From Bacteroidales bacterium (GTDB lineage: Bacteria; Bacteroidota; Bacteroidia; Bacteroidales; F082), in assembly GCA_024710405.1 (NCBI GenBank), contig JANJUV010000002.1, forward strand, positions 186,001-250,000: a DNA stretch of 64,000 nt. Direction: 5' to 3'. Within the stretch, counting starts at the first letter, position 1; each line of letters begins with the position of its first letter. This document shows, piece after piece, positions 53,566 to 63,255 of the stretch. The notes beneath the pieces were generated by a model, which made no database searches, had not been told where the DNA came from, and saw only the letters and a program-made list of their open reading frames with translations. The position numbers were made by a program, and so were the translations under genes.

Positions 53566-53808
53566 ATCTGCAACTGATCAATGGTATTTGAAACTGATGT
53601 TCGGTGAGGTTGAAGACTGATCTCAGTTGAAGTAAATTGTTATTTTGTCGATGATTAGACATTTTCAGGTTGCTTAGACTACCCCTATTCAGACGAAAAG
53701 AAAAGTTATTAACCATGTTGAAAACCTACCTGAAAAGTACCAAATACTTCATCAAAGTATCTGCAAAAAAACTGACTTAATTATGATCTTTGCTGACAAA
53801 TCAAGCTT
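53566..53808 (+). other. Intergenic region
   Basis: No gene seen. A 9-base inverted repeat (TTTTCAGGT at 53662-53670, ACCTGAAAA at 53728-53736) with a wide loop is the only structure. GATCTTTG at 53785-53792 is one base off the -7 consensus and would serve the gene at 53809. Confidence 0.4.
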
Positions 53809-54153
53809 ATGAATATTGAGGAAATCCGGGAGTATTGTCTCTCCAAACCTGATGTCACCGAAAGTCTTCCTTTTGGTGATGACACCCTTGTGTTTAAAGT
53901 GAACGGAAAAATGTTTCTGCTGGCAAATCTCGACGGCCCTTTGCGCATCAACATCAAGGCTGATCCTGATGAGGTTAACTACAGGCTGGAACACTTTCAT
54001 GAAGCCAAACCTGGTTATCACATGAACAAAAATCACTGGATTACGACAGACATTCAACTTGTAAGCGACATGCAAAGACTCAGAGAGTGGATCGATTGTT
54101 CTTATTTACTCGTGCGCTCGTCAGCGACAAAAAAACAACCCAAACATCAATAA
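53809..54153 (+). CDS. MmcQ/YjbR family protein
   Basis: 114 residues, a compact DNA-binding-like fold (DUF419). IEEIREYCLSKPDVTESLPFG, TLVFKVNGKMFLL and PGYHMNKNHWIT are the family pattern. Function is not established; a YjbR structure suggests DNA or phosphate-containing ligands. It overlaps the convergent flavin-binding protein gene by 7 bases at the 3' end. Confidence 0.88.
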   Translation: MNIEEIREYCLSKPDVTESLPFGDDTLVFKVNGKMFLLANLDGPLRINIKADPDEVNYRLEHFHEAKPGYHMNKNHWITTDIQLVSDMQRLREWIDCSYLLVRSSATKKQPKHQ

Positions 54154-54608
54154 CCAAATGCTCTGGCTTCAATCGATTGCGCTTCAACCCGAAACACGCA
54201 AACGTTGTTGATTGCTGGCTCGCTGTATCGGTATTGCTCATCGGTGTATTGCCCCATGATCACATTCAAAGCCTGTTCTTTTTGGTCATAATCATCGATA
54301 AAAACTGCTTTTCCACGAATAAGCACCGACCTGTATTTCATGGAGTAGCTGCATGCCACATCAATATTCTGCCACCGGAGCAGGTGATCGGTACTGAATG
54401 ACAGACACACCTGAGGATTAATCCGCAAAATATCGATCTTTCTTCCTTCAGGAGCCGAATGAAAGAAAACTGTTCCGTCCTGATATCCGAAATTCATATG
54501 AATCACATAAGGATTACCATCCATATCAACCATTGCCATGCTGCAATATCTGCATTTTCTTATGATCTGCTCGATCTCGGGCTCATAGGTCAGTATTCTG
54601 CTTTTCAT
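54147..54608 (-). CDS. Pyridoxamine 5'-phosphate oxidase-like flavin-binding protein (NimA type)
   Basis: 153 residues, one split-barrel FMN-binding domain. The stretch CRYCSMAMVD, PYVIHMNFGYQDGTVFFHSA and GRKIDILRINPQVCLSF is typical of the family that includes nitroimidazole-resistance reductases and other small flavoproteins. Two cysteines near residues 19 and 22 are notable but no metal function is implied. Substrate unknown. Confidence 0.87.
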   Translation of the reverse strand: MKSRILTYEPEIEQIIRKCRYCSMAMVDMDGNPYVIHMNFGYQDGTVFFHSAPEGRKIDILRINPQVCLSFSTDHLLRWQNIDVACSYSMKYRSVLIRGKAVFIDDYDQKEQALNVIMGQYTDEQYRYSEPAINNVCVFRVEAQSIEARAFGY

Positions 54609-54751
54609 CGTTTGTCAAATGATGGGTTCGACACAAATATCCAAAAAGTTTGTAAATAAATGGTGATTACCTGATGTGCATAACAGGTTTGTCAGGATAA
54701 TCTAAAAAAATGACCTCGTGAAAATGTTTATTATCGCTGACATTACCATCG

Positions 54752-55102
54752 TCAGGCTTGTTTTCCCGTTGTCTTGTTTCGGTTGAAAAGCCACTGAACA
54801 AGACTCAGGAACACACTGAACAACAAGGCCCACCAGAATCCATTAACTTCGAATCCCGGTACCAGTTTGCCTGCCATAATAACCACAACTGCATTGATTA
54901 CCAGCAAAAACAAGCCAAGGGTGATGAGTGTAACCGGTATTGTAAGCAGAACCAGAACAGGTTTTACAATAATGTTCAGCAAAGCCAGCACCAAAGCAAC
55001 GACTATAGATGTTAAAAAATCCTGTACAAAAATGCCAGGTAAAAGATGTGCCCCCGCAAATACGGCAAGTGACATAAAGATTAGATTCCAAAATTGATGC
55101 AT
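54752..55102 (-). CDS. Small membrane protein, phage-holin superfamily IV type
   Basis: 116 residues from the ATG at 55102, with four hydrophobic helices (GAHLLPGIFV, LALLNIIVKPVLVLLTIPVT, FLLVINAVVVIMAG, WALLFSVFLSLVQWLF) and the NxxVKP motif of the family. Despite the family name there is no phage context; these are common single membrane proteins of unknown role. The start upstream at 55147 is unlikely because it would lie before the predicted promoter's -7 element at 55122-55129. Confidence 0.88.
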   Translation of the reverse strand: MHQFWNLIFMSLAVFAGAHLLPGIFVQDFLTSIVVALVLALLNIIVKPVLVLLTIPVTLITLGLFLLVINAVVVIMAGKLVPGFEVNGFWWALLFSVFLSLVQWLFNRNKTTGKQA

Positions 55103-55121
55103 AATCAGATGATTCAGGCGA

Positions 55122-55152
55122 CAAATGTACACAAAGCCCAAATTCACTCAAA
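55122..55152 (-). promoter_or_regulatory. Perfect promoter for the small membrane protein (TTTG-N19-TACATTTG)
   Basis: On the minus strand TTTG (55152-55149) and TACATTTG (55129-55122) are exact with 19 bases between. It is 19 bases before the ATG at 55102. Confidence 0.8.
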
Positions 55153-55181
55153 TCATACTTTCTGGCTACATCCTCATTTAA

Positions 55182-57995
55182 TCAATACAAAGCCGATGTG
55201 TCAATCCCGAATAAAAACTCAGACACCCAGACGCCATCAGTCTCGCGATAGCTTATCCGGCCGCCTATAGTAACGGGGAAGGGGAAATTCAGAAAATGCC
55301 AGTCCGTAAGAAACTCGGCTCCTGCTGCAGCATAGTAGTTGCTCGCATTCTTGTTACTTCCTGTAAAAGCATCAGCAAACAAACCTCCCCTGATTCTTTT
55401 AAGATAGAATACGGTTGGAATGACCCAGTCCGGATACCATAACGGTGCAACATAATCAAGTTTAACGACAGTGTTTTTCAGGAAAAACAAATCTGAATAA
55501 CCTCTCGGGAAACTAATGTATTGACCAAAAAACACATTTGTCGGATTTTGTTCTTCAAACGCAGCCATAATGCTCATTCCATGATGTGCCATTAATCCGG
55601 GCAAGTACACATTCAGGCTCGAATAAAACTGACGGGATTTGCCTGAAACTGTATGACGAAAGATGCTCTGTGCCCGTATTCCGAGCCTTGGCAACAGATC
55701 CCGCTCTGATTTTCTGTGTAACGAATAAGCACCAATATTATATGCCAATGCATGTGTAACAGGATCAGCAAAACGCAAAGGCACATCCTTTACCATTCGT
55801 CTGTCTGTGAGCTGATAACTGATAGACGGCAATAATCCTTTCAACCATGGTCCGGAATGGAACTGAAGCGGAATATAAACGCCGGTTGTTAAAACATTTT
55901 CGTGCCATTTTATAGGAACCAGCTGATCATCCTTCTGTGCAACACCACGCCGGAACTCATTTGAAGCATTGACAGTTATGGCAGGATACCATCCATAGTA
56001 TTCAAAGCCAAGTGCATAACGGCTAGTTTGTTCATTTGAATTGTAGGTGTATTGAAAAGTAGTCACTGCCGTGCTCAATGTGTTTTGTGACATCAGACTC
56101 AAGCCAGGATTAATATTAAGGTTGTCAAAACTTCCGCTCAAGGGCGCCCAACTATGAAAACTAAACAGATTCAGTCCCTTTCGATACTTTTCATGTTTAT
56201 ATGACGAGTCAGGTGCTGTCAATGTGTCTATCCTGAATAAACTCAAAGAACCCAGCAAATCACCTAATTGATAATTACTATTAACGACTTCAGCATAAGG
56301 CTTTTTGACTGCATCTCGTAAATCCATCTTCGATATTTTGTATCCATCAGAAGTATAATCGCTGAACAATACATCTCCATAATTGCCAAATACTGCATCG
56401 GCAGCACCAAAACGTGAAGATGTGATCTGAATCAATTCGTCTGTAGCCAGTTTGAGTCTAAAAACATTGGAAATTCCCGATCTTCCGGATGTGATCAACA
56501 CTTCATCAGGATTGACATCAGAAATACTGATGTCATCATATCCGAAGGTCAATTTATATTTAATGGCGGAGGTCACAAGATCTATTACCATTAGGGTTTT
56601 CCCATGATCACCAACAGCTATAGTAGCTATTGAACTACTTTCGGGCAAACAAACAGGTGTTTGAAATGTCAGGGTATCTGAGGTAAACCTGAACAATTCT
56701 TTTCCATTTTCTATTTCAAGTACAACCAGAGAGCTTTTCCCGTTTAAATCAGGCTCTACCGCTACAACGCGAAGGCCTCCACATGTTAGGGAAGGTGAAA
56801 AAAATCTGCTGTTCCATGTCATTTGTCGCTGAGTTCCGTCATTAAGGTTTCCGACCATCAATACAGAATAGTCACGGTTTGACCAGCGTGGATCTGTGCG
56901 ATATTCAGCCCACACAACCAATGAATCTGTTGCCGTTATTGTTTGCTCAAGCATCATTGACGGAGTATACAGCACTTGCTCATGACTTCCTGACACACGA
57001 ACAATTCGTGGAATATCGCTTTTTGACACACGCAATGCTATTACAGTGCCATCCGACTGATTTTGTGGCGAATTATAACTTGTATAAGTCTTATTTTCAG
57101 GACTCAGATATAATGTGGGAGTGTAATCAGTGTCGTCAGCCTGCTTTTTCCAGATTTCGAACAAGTCATACATCGTTTCATTGTAAAGTCCAGCCTTTCC
57201 TAGTCCGATTGCCTTTCTTATTCCTCTGGTAAAAGGCACAAGTGTATATGGCTTGTGGGCAACATGATCCAGGGGTATGTCCCATACAGCCGGACCAAAC
57301 TTATATCGGTTGTGACCAACCACAAAATATCCAAGTTCGTAAACATCAGGTGTGTAGTCTTTGTATGATCCGAAATAAGCCTTGTCATACAGATAATATC
57401 CTTTCTCGAGCAATTGTGCCCTAAGCCCTGCCTCAAACAAAGGTGACCGTCCACGCCCACTGAAACTCATGGCGGTTTCAATTGCTACAGCATCCCCTTC
57501 GACGAACCAGAATGGTACAAACAACCCGAATAGTCCGGCTGTTCCCTGCTGGCCAAAAGCATAGCGAACCACATTGCCAAAACCTTTGTGCATAGCGCTT
57601 AACTGAGCCACATGCCTGAGCTCGTGGAGGCTTAGTTGTTTAAACCAATCCTGGGCATATCCGTCAGGTGGTGGTGTGTGGTAAAAATCCATTCTCCTCG
57701 GAGCCCACCCAACCATAGCATTAGAGATTACAGAGCGATTATGCAGAACAACATCCGTTTTGACAACAGGTGATTGAAGTTCAAAACGTACAGGATTATA
57801 AGTTGATTGAAGCAAATTTGCCAGTCTATTAGCTTGTACAGTATCATCCTGAGCAAAAATCACCCGAAAATCCTTCGTCCGTATTTGTCGCCAGCGCAGA
57901 GATGCAGGATCCTGTCCGGTTAAAAAATACTGAGCATCGGCAATATAAGCCGACAACAAAAAGTACAAGACTACATAAAACCTTTGCTTCAACAT
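55182..57995 (-). CDS. Exported HExxH protein with propeller and C-terminal barrel
   Basis: About 937 residues from the ATG at 57995 (signal peptide ending YIADAQ). The first 250 residues look like a gluzincin-type peptidase: HELRH (His124, Glu125, His128) and, about 40 residues later, FVEGDA (Glu166). Residues 300-570 read as a TolB/WD40-like propeller (repeats such as VVWAEYRTDPRW and ILITSGRSGISNVFRL), and the last 300 as an outer-membrane barrel of the D15 type ending in EFLFGIDTSALY. The whole resembles exported Bacteroidota proteins with no assigned function. A start at 58019 would fall only 5 bases after the -7 element. Confidence 0.78.
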   Translation of the reverse strand: MLKQRFYVVLYFLLSAYIADAQYFLTGQDPASLRWRQIRTKDFRVIFAQDDTVQANRLANLLQSTYNPVRFELQSPVVKTDVVLHNRSVISNAMVGWAPRRMDFYHTPPPDGYAQDWFKQLSLHELRHVAQLSAMHKGFGNVVRYAFGQQGTAGLFGLFVPFWFVEGDAVAIETAMSFSGRGRSPLFEAGLRAQLLEKGYYLYDKAYFGSYKDYTPDVYELGYFVVGHNRYKFGPAVWDIPLDHVAHKPYTLVPFTRGIRKAIGLGKAGLYNETMYDLFEIWKKQADDTDYTPTLYLSPENKTYTSYNSPQNQSDGTVIALRVSKSDIPRIVRVSGSHEQVLYTPSMMLEQTITATDSLVVWAEYRTDPRWSNRDYSVLMVGNLNDGTQRQMTWNSRFFSPSLTCGGLRVVAVEPDLNGKSSLVVLEIENGKELFRFTSDTLTFQTPVCLPESSSIATIAVGDHGKTLMVIDLVTSAIKYKLTFGYDDISISDVNPDEVLITSGRSGISNVFRLKLATDELIQITSSRFGAADAVFGNYGDVLFSDYTSDGYKISKMDLRDAVKKPYAEVVNSNYQLGDLLGSLSLFRIDTLTAPDSSYKHEKYRKGLNLFSFHSWAPLSGSFDNLNINPGLSLMSQNTLSTAVTTFQYTYNSNEQTSRYALGFEYYGWYPAITVNASNEFRRGVAQKDDQLVPIKWHENVLTTGVYIPLQFHSGPWLKGLLPSISYQLTDRRMVKDVPLRFADPVTHALAYNIGAYSLHRKSERDLLPRLGIRAQSIFRHTVSGKSRQFYSSLNVYLPGLMAHHGMSIMAAFEEQNPTNVFFGQYISFPRGYSDLFFLKNTVVKLDYVAPLWYPDWVIPTVFYLKRIRGGLFADAFTGSNKNASNYYAAAGAEFLTDWHFLNFPFPVTIGGRISYRETDGVWVSEFLFGIDTSALY

Positions 57996-58023
57996 AAAAA
58001 TAACATTTGATCGGCCCAATTGC

Positions 58024-58031
58024 CAAAGTTA
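58024..58031 (-). promoter_or_regulatory. -7 element for the HExxH-barrel gene
   Basis: TAACTTTG on the minus strand, exact, 28 bases before the ATG at 57995. No -33 element at the right distance. Confidence 0.5.
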
Positions 58032-58147
58032 TTCAATCCTTAAGAATATGGAAGGGTTTTCGCAAAACCAGTGTAGAAATCGAAAGCAAAAAGGAACCAC
58101 AGGTTAACTTTGACTGATAATGATTGATATAAATGAAGGTAAAAATA

Positions 58148-58840
58148 TCACTGACCCTCAAACAAATTCCAGGGGAAGACATGTGGAGTGGGAGCCTCTA
58201 TTAAAATTCTGCTTCCTCCCACGGGATGATCGAACTCGAGCGACCTCGCATGAAGGCCAATGGAACCGTCAGAGTTAGATCTTTTTGCCCCGTATTTCAG
58301 GTCGCCTGCTATTGGGCAGCCTATAGCCGACAACTGAGCCCTGATCTGATGGTGACGGCCGGTATGTATTCTGACATACAGCAGATGATAACGATCAGCA
58401 GAATAAAGCAGCCGATAATCGAGTCGAGCTTGTTTAGCACCCTGAACTTGTTTTTCTACAATGAAAGTTTTGTTGCGTTTCTCGTTACGGAGCAAAAAAT
58501 GCTCTAGTTCGGCTTCCTCAGGATCAGGAATAGAGGCAACAACAGCCCAATAAGACTTAATGATTTTTTGTTGTTTCAACTGCTCTGTCATTCTGCTGAG
58601 GGCTTTGCCTGTCCGGGTATAGATCACCGCTCCGCTTACCGGACGGTCTATCCGGTGCACGAGTCCGGCGAATACGTTTCCTGATTTGTTACATGTTAGT
58701 TTTATATAGTCTTTAACTGTATCGAGAAGGGATTCATCACCTGTTTTATCGCCCTGAACGATTTCTCCGGCCAGTTTATTGACAACGATCAAATGGTTGT
58801 CTTCAAAAAGAATGCGTTTACGGAATTGATCAATATCCAT
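58148..58840 (-). CDS. RluA-family pseudouridine synthase
   Basis: 230 residues with no S4 domain. HRIDRPVSGAVIYTRT holds the catalytic Asp (family HRLDxxTSG). LLYVRIHTGRHHQIRAQLSA and GDLKYGA are further landmarks. It isomerises uridine in rRNA or tRNA; the short RluA/RluC type without S4 does not reveal which position. It is 39 bases after panB on the same strand. Confidence 0.93.
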   Translation of the reverse strand: MDIDQFRKRILFEDNHLIVVNKLAGEIVQGDKTGDESLLDTVKDYIKLTCNKSGNVFAGLVHRIDRPVSGAVIYTRTGKALSRMTEQLKQQKIIKSYWAVVASIPDPEEAELEHFLLRNEKRNKTFIVEKQVQGAKQARLDYRLLYSADRYHLLYVRIHTGRHHQIRAQLSAIGCPIAGDLKYGAKRSNSDGSIGLHARSLEFDHPVGGSRILIEAPTPHVFPWNLFEGQ

Positions 58841-58879
58841 AATTACGGATTGAAGGTCGGATGCGGCTGACTTTAAAAT

Positions 58880-59695
58880 CTAATACTGCTCCCTTTCGCT
58901 TGGGAAGTTCACCGATTTTACATCCGAAATGTAAGAAAAAACCGAACCTCTGATTTCTTCATACAGATTGTGATAGCGGCGCAGAAAACGAGGCGAAAAT
59001 TTCTGATTGATTCCAAGCATATCATGCAGTACCAGCACTTGTCCGTCGACACCAGAGCCTGCACCAATCCCGATTGTGGGTATCTTGACAGCTTGAGTCA
59101 CTTCAGCGGCAAGGCTTGCCGGTATTTTCTCGAGTACAATTCCAAAGCAGCCGGCCTGTTCGAGTATTCTGGCATCTCTTCTCAACTTCTCTGCTTCTTT
59201 TTCTTCTGTTGCCCTAACCACGTAAGTACCAAATTTATTGATGCTCTGTGGGGTCAGTCCAAGATGCCCGAGTATGGGAATGCCAGCACTCAGAATGCGG
59301 TCGATGGATTCTACAATTTCGTTTCCGCCTTCCATTTTGATGGCGTTTGCACCAGATTCCTTCATAATTCTGATGGCTGAACTCAGGGCTTCTTTTGAGT
59401 TACCCTGATATGTCCCAAAAGGCATGTCAACAACCACAAGTGCACGATTTACAGCACGCATGACTGATGAGGCATGATAAATCATTTCATTGAGGGTGAT
59501 GGGCAGGGTAGTTTTGTGACCTGCCATCACGTTTGATGCACTGTCGCCAACCAATATAACATCAATTCCTGCTTCGTCAAGAATTTTAGCCATGCTGAAA
59601 TCATAGGCTGTCAGCATAGCGATTTTTTCGCCCCTCAGCTTCATCTCCTGAAGCACATGAGTGGTTATTTTGGGAATATCTTTTGTGCTGTACAT
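58880..59695 (-). CDS. panB: 3-Methyl-2-oxobutanoate hydroxymethyltransferase
   Basis: 271 residues, a full-length PanB TIM barrel. [30 protein letters not shown] (metal-binding Asp) and [16 protein letters not shown] are diagnostic. It transfers a hydroxymethyl group from methylene-tetrahydrofolate in the first step of pantothenate synthesis. panC is not adjacent. It carries a -7 element 46 bases upstream. Confidence 0.97.
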   Translation of the reverse strand: MYSTKDIPKITTHVLQEMKLRGEKIAMLTAYDFSMAKILDEAGIDVILVGDSASNVMAGHKTTLPITLNEMIYHASSVMRAVNRALVVVDMPFGTYQGNSKEALSSAIRIMKESGANAIKMEGGNEIVESIDRILSAGIPILGHLGLTPQSINKFGTYVVRATEEKEAEKLRRDARILEQAGCFGIVLEKIPASLAAEVTQAVKIPTIGIGAGSGVDGQVLVLHDMLGINQKFSPRFLRRYHNLYEEIRGSVFSYISDVKSVNFPSEREQY

Positions 59696-59740
59696 GTCTA
59701 TATGTTTAATTCAATGAAAGTTCAGTCCTGTAAAGGCCCA

Positions 59741-59748
59741 CAAAAGTA
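59741..59748 (-). promoter_or_regulatory. -7 element for panB
   Basis: TACTTTTG on the minus strand, exact, 46 bases before the panB start. No -33 element at the right distance. Confidence 0.5.
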
Positions 59749-59823
59749 CATCAAACTTTCATCAATAAATATGAAATGACCGAAAAGAACGTTTGAAACC
59801 TGTATGTGTCCATCTTATAATCG

Positions 59824-59831
59824 TAATTTTG
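59824..59831 (+). promoter_or_regulatory. -7 element for the DUF4249-like lipoprotein gene
   Basis: TAATTTTG, exact, 21 bases before the ATG at 59852. No TTTG 19-21 bases upstream. Confidence 0.5.
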
Positions 59832-59851
59832 CGCCCAATTCTATATTCGAT

Positions 59852-60826
59852 ATGAAGAAAATGAACGCCATCACGGCATTTTTTATCTTAGTGCTGCTAT
59901 CAGCATGTTCAACAGATGTGGACAATTATGCAACTTATAAAGATATAAGCATTGTTTACGGGATGATGGAACCCGCTACAGACACAACTTTTGTGAAAAT
60001 TTCGCGTGCTTATCTTGGCCCCGGCAATGCATTGTTGATTGCACAGGAACCCGACTCAAGCAATTATTCAGGAAAACTCGATGCAAAATTGATTAAGGTA
60101 AAAGGAGCAAATGAAACCATTATAACACTCGACACCATCACCAAAAACAATAAGCTGGCCGGTGATTCCATTTTTTATTTCCCACAACAAAAACTGTATT
60201 ACACAACTGCACCAGTTGATCCGGCAGCCACTTATCGGTTGATCATCAGTAAAGGGGAAAACGCAGAAGTCAGTTCCTCAACAGATATCGTCCAGAATTT
60301 TGATATCACATTTCCAACCAACAGGATAAATTTTCACTCAACAACTACCACCCAGGTAAGGTGGATCTCTGCTGAAAAAGGAAAGCGATACGAAACAAAA
60401 CTGGTTTTTTACTACAAAGAACTCCTTCCAGATAACCCGGATACACTGTTTAAAACACTCACATGGAATCTGGGGATGCTGCGATCAGCCACAACAAATG
60501 GAGGCGAAAACATGGAAATTGTGCTTACTGGTGAGGAGTTCTACACACGGCTTGGTGGTCAGATGGACAACATTTTAAATGTCAAACGCTGGGCAGGCCC
60601 TGTTGATGTTATTATTAGCTGTGCCGCAGATGAACTAAGCACCTACATAGACGTTAATGCCCCAAGCAACAGCGTTATTCAGGAAATCCCGGAATACACC
60701 AATATCGAAAACGGATACGGCATCTTTTCATCCCGGCGTACTGCTACAAAACGATTCCCGCTTGCAGTTGGAAGTGAACTGAAACTAGTTGAAGAGTACA
60801 ACTGGGGATTCATAGTAAACAGATAG
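59852..60826 (+). CDS. DUF4249-like lipoprotein
   Basis: 324 residues from the ATG at 59852; a start at 59804 would precede the -7 element. A lipoprotein signal with lipobox LSAC (Cys near residue 19) is followed by a beta-rich body (VYGMMEPATDTTFVKISRAYL, KLDAKLIKVKG, YRLIISKGENAEVSSST). The pattern of an early strand TFVKISR and later domain repeats resembles DUF4249 proteins, which often sit beside TonB-dependent receptors, but none is next to it here. The assignment is tentative and no function is implied. Confidence 0.65.
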   Translation: MKKMNAITAFFILVLLSACSTDVDNYATYKDISIVYGMMEPATDTTFVKISRAYLGPGNALLIAQEPDSSNYSGKLDAKLIKVKGANETIITLDTITKNNKLAGDSIFYFPQQKLYYTTAPVDPAATYRLIISKGENAEVSSSTDIVQNFDITFPTNRINFHSTTTTQVRWISAEKGKRYETKLVFYYKELLPDNPDTLFKTLTWNLGMLRSATTNGGENMEIVLTGEEFYTRLGGQMDNILNVKRWAGPVDVIISCAADELSTYIDVNAPSNSVIQEIPEYTNIENGYGIFSSRRTATKRFPLAVGSELKLVEEYNWGFIVNR

Positions 60827-60958
60827 ATCAAGGACTGACAGAATCAGTGACACCTGCTGCTGCCTTTTTGTCACACTCTACAGTGAATTTTTAACAACAA
60901 TTTCTTACTGATTATTTATCTTATTTTCTGTTATTTACACTGAATCAACTACCCAAAC

Positions 60959-60979
60959 AAAATAAGTTTTTCTTATTTT
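60959..60979 (+). promoter_or_regulatory. AT-rich inverted repeat upstream of dnaK
   Basis: AAAATAAG-TTTTT-CTTATTTT, a perfect 8-bp stem with a 5-base loop, about 90 bases before dnaK. It could be a weak terminator for the upstream lipoprotein gene or an operator. No CIRCE-type repeat (TTAGCACTC) was found in the region. Confidence 0.35.
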
Positions 60980-61057
60980 ATCTCAGGCCGTTGCACCTAT
61001 CTCCCGGATTGGCATAATCATTGACAAAAGCAATCAATAACAGAAAAACTAATTTTC

Positions 61058-61063
61058 AGGAGG
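61058..61063 (+). promoter_or_regulatory. Strong Shine-Dalgarno sequence of dnaK
   Basis: AGGAGG, 7 bases before the ATG. Most genes in this window have no such sequence, as usual in Bacteroidota. Confidence 0.75.
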
Positions 61064-61070
61064 ATAAATA

Positions 61071-62987
61071 ATGGGAAAAATCATAGGTATTGACCTTGGC
61101 ACAACCAACTCGTGCGTTGCCGTAATGGAAGGCAATGAACCTGTTGTAATTCCGAACAGCGAAGGCAGACGGACAACTCCATCTATTGTTGGCTTTGCCG
61201 ATAATGGTGAACGTAAAGTGGGTGATCCGGCCAAACGACAGGCAATTACCAATCCAAGGAAGACTATATATTCTATCAAACGGTTCATGGGCGAAACCTT
61301 TGACCGTGTTACGACCGAAAAGCAAAGGGTTCCATACGAAGTAGTCAAAGGCGACAACAATACCCCAAGGGTTAAGATTGACGACCGGATGTATACTCCG
61401 CAGGAAATTTCGGCAATGGTGCTGCAGAAAATGAAAAAAACAGCAGAAGACTATCTTGGTCAAACTGTAACCGAGGCTGTAATCACCGTTCCTGCCTATT
61501 TCAGTGATTCGCAGCGCCAGGCTACCAAAGAGGCCGGAGAAATAGCAGGCCTGACCGTAAAACGTATCATCAACGAACCTACAGCTGCCGCGTTGGCTTA
61601 CGGGCTCGACAAAAAGAAGAACGATATCAAAGTTGCTGTTTATGACCTCGGTGGCGGCACATTCGACATCTCGATTCTTGAGATGGGCGATGGTGTTTTC
61701 GAAGTGAAATCAACCAACGGTAACACCCACCTTGGTGGTGACGACTTCGACGAAACCATCATCAACTGGCTTGCCGAAGAGTTTAAAAGTGATGAAGGCC
61801 TTGATCTTCGAAAAGATCCAATGGCACTTCAACGACTGAAAGAAGCCGCCGAAAAAGCAAAGATTGAACTTTCAAGTTCAACAGAAACCGAAATTAACCT
61901 TCCGTACATCATGCCTGTTGACGGAGTACCGAAACACCTTGTGCGTAAACTGAGTCGCGCCAAGTTTGAGCAGCTAAATGATCATCTTATCCGAGCTACT
62001 ATTGAACCTTGCCGCAAAGCACTGGAAGATGCCGGACTTACAGCAAAGGACATTAACGAAGTTATTCTTGTAGGAGGTTCTACCAGAATTCCAGCAATAC
62101 AGCAGATTGTTAAAGACTTCTTTGGCAAAGAACCATCAAAAGGTGTTAATCCTGATGAGGTTGTTGCTGTTGGCGCTGCTATTCAGGGTGGAGTGCTTAC
62201 GGGCGAAGTTAAAGACGTGTTGCTTCTTGATGTTACCCCGCTTTCGCTTGGCATCGAAACACTTGGCGGAGTGATGACCAGACTTATCGAATCCAACACA
62301 ACTATTCCTACACGTAAATCCGAAACATTCAGCACAGCATCTGACAATCAGCCTTCAGTTGAGATTCATATCCTGCAAGGTGAGCGCCCAATGGCAAACC
62401 AAAACAAAAGCATCGGACGTTTTCACCTTGATGGAATACCACCAGCCCCCCGCGGAATACCACAGATCGAAGTTACATTTGACATCGACTCCAATGGAAT
62501 TCTGCATGTTTCGGCCAAAGACAAAGCCACAGGAAAATCACAGAGCATAAGGATTGAGGCATCGTCCGGCCTGACCGACACCGAAATCCAAAGAATGAAA
62601 GATGAAGCCGCTTCTAACGCTGAAAACGATCGTAAAGAACGCGAACGTGCCGACAAACTGAATGCGGCTGACGGACTTATCTTCCAGACAGAGAAGCAAT
62701 TGAAAGATTATGGTGACAAGTTGCCAACCGACAAAAAGTCGGAAATCGAAGGAGCCCTCGAGGAACTTCGTAAAGCCCACCGAAGCCAGGATCTGGGTGC
62801 TATCGATAATGCCATGAACAAGCTTAATAGCATCTGGCAAACAGCCAGCGAGGAGATGTACAAAAACACACAATCGCAGGGTGGACAACAACAAGGCGAG
62901 CAGCAATCCACCGGAAGTCAATCTAAAAACAACGGCGACGATGAAGTTACCGATGTTGACTTCGAAGAAGTTGACGACAAAAAATAG
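61071..62987 (+). CDS. dnaK: Chaperone DnaK (Hsp70)
   Basis: 638 residues. [17 protein letters not shown] opens the nucleotide-binding domain; [15 protein letters not shown] and [13 protein letters not shown] are the second and third ATP motifs, and [14 protein letters not shown] the linker region. The substrate-binding domain follows (about 390-510), then the helical lid and a Gln/Gly tail ending in [14 protein letters not shown]. The chaperone works with DnaJ and GrpE, which are not in the window. Single gene with its own terminator. Confidence 0.98.
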   Translation: MGKIIGIDLGTTNSCVAVMEGNEPVVIPNSEGRRTTPSIVGFADNGERKVGDPAKRQAITNPRKTIYSIKRFMGETFDRVTTEKQRVPYEVVKGDNNTPRVKIDDRMYTPQEISAMVLQKMKKTAEDYLGQTVTEAVITVPAYFSDSQRQATKEAGEIAGLTVKRIINEPTAAALAYGLDKKKNDIKVAVYDLGGGTFDISILEMGDGVFEVKSTNGNTHLGGDDFDETIINWLAEEFKSDEGLDLRKDPMALQRLKEAAEKAKIELSSSTETEINLPYIMPVDGVPKHLVRKLSRAKFEQLNDHLIRATIEPCRKALEDAGLTAKDINEVILVGGSTRIPAIQQIVKDFFGKEPSKGVNPDEVVAVGAAIQGGVLTGEVKDVLLLDVTPLSLGIETLGGVMTRLIESNTTIPTRKSETFSTASDNQPSVEIHILQGERPMANQNKSIGRFHLDGIPPAPRGIPQIEVTFDIDSNGILHVSAKDKATGKSQSIRIEASSGLTDTEIQRMKDEAASNAENDRKERERADKLNAADGLIFQTEKQLKDYGDKLPTDKKSEIEGALEELRKAHRSQDLGAIDNAMNKLNSIWQTASEEMYKNTQSQGGQQQGEQQSTGSQSKNNGDDEVTDVDFEEVDDKK

Positions 62988-63003
62988 ATTCTGAAATATC
63001 ATG

Positions 63004-63030
63004 AAAAGGGCCGGTTTTCGGCCCTTTTTT
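63004..63030 (+). terminator. Rho-independent terminator of dnaK
   Basis: Stem AAAAGGGCCG / CGGCCCTTTT around GTTTT, followed by T residues, 16 bases after the stop. Confidence 0.9.
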
Positions 63031-63255
63031 CTTACTTAATATTTCTAAGTGAACTTATTCTTCTAGGTCAGGTCTGTCAATGGAATACATCATCAGAATA
63101 AAGAACACCAATGCAGTCCAATTAAAATTCACCATCCAGTAATTTAGGCACACCAACAAATAACATCTAACGTTATTTAATCAGATCAGATGATTCGTCT
63201 CAGAAGTACTTTTTATTTGTACTTTTACATAAGTGAATTGATCAGACAGAAATTG

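Noticed and set aside
54752-55102. Phage holin name suggesting a prophage
   Set aside because: The family name is misleading; no phage structural, integrase or lysis genes are near.
60827-61070. CIRCE heat-shock operator before dnaK
   Set aside because: No TTAGCACTC-N9-GAGTGCTAA or close variant is present.
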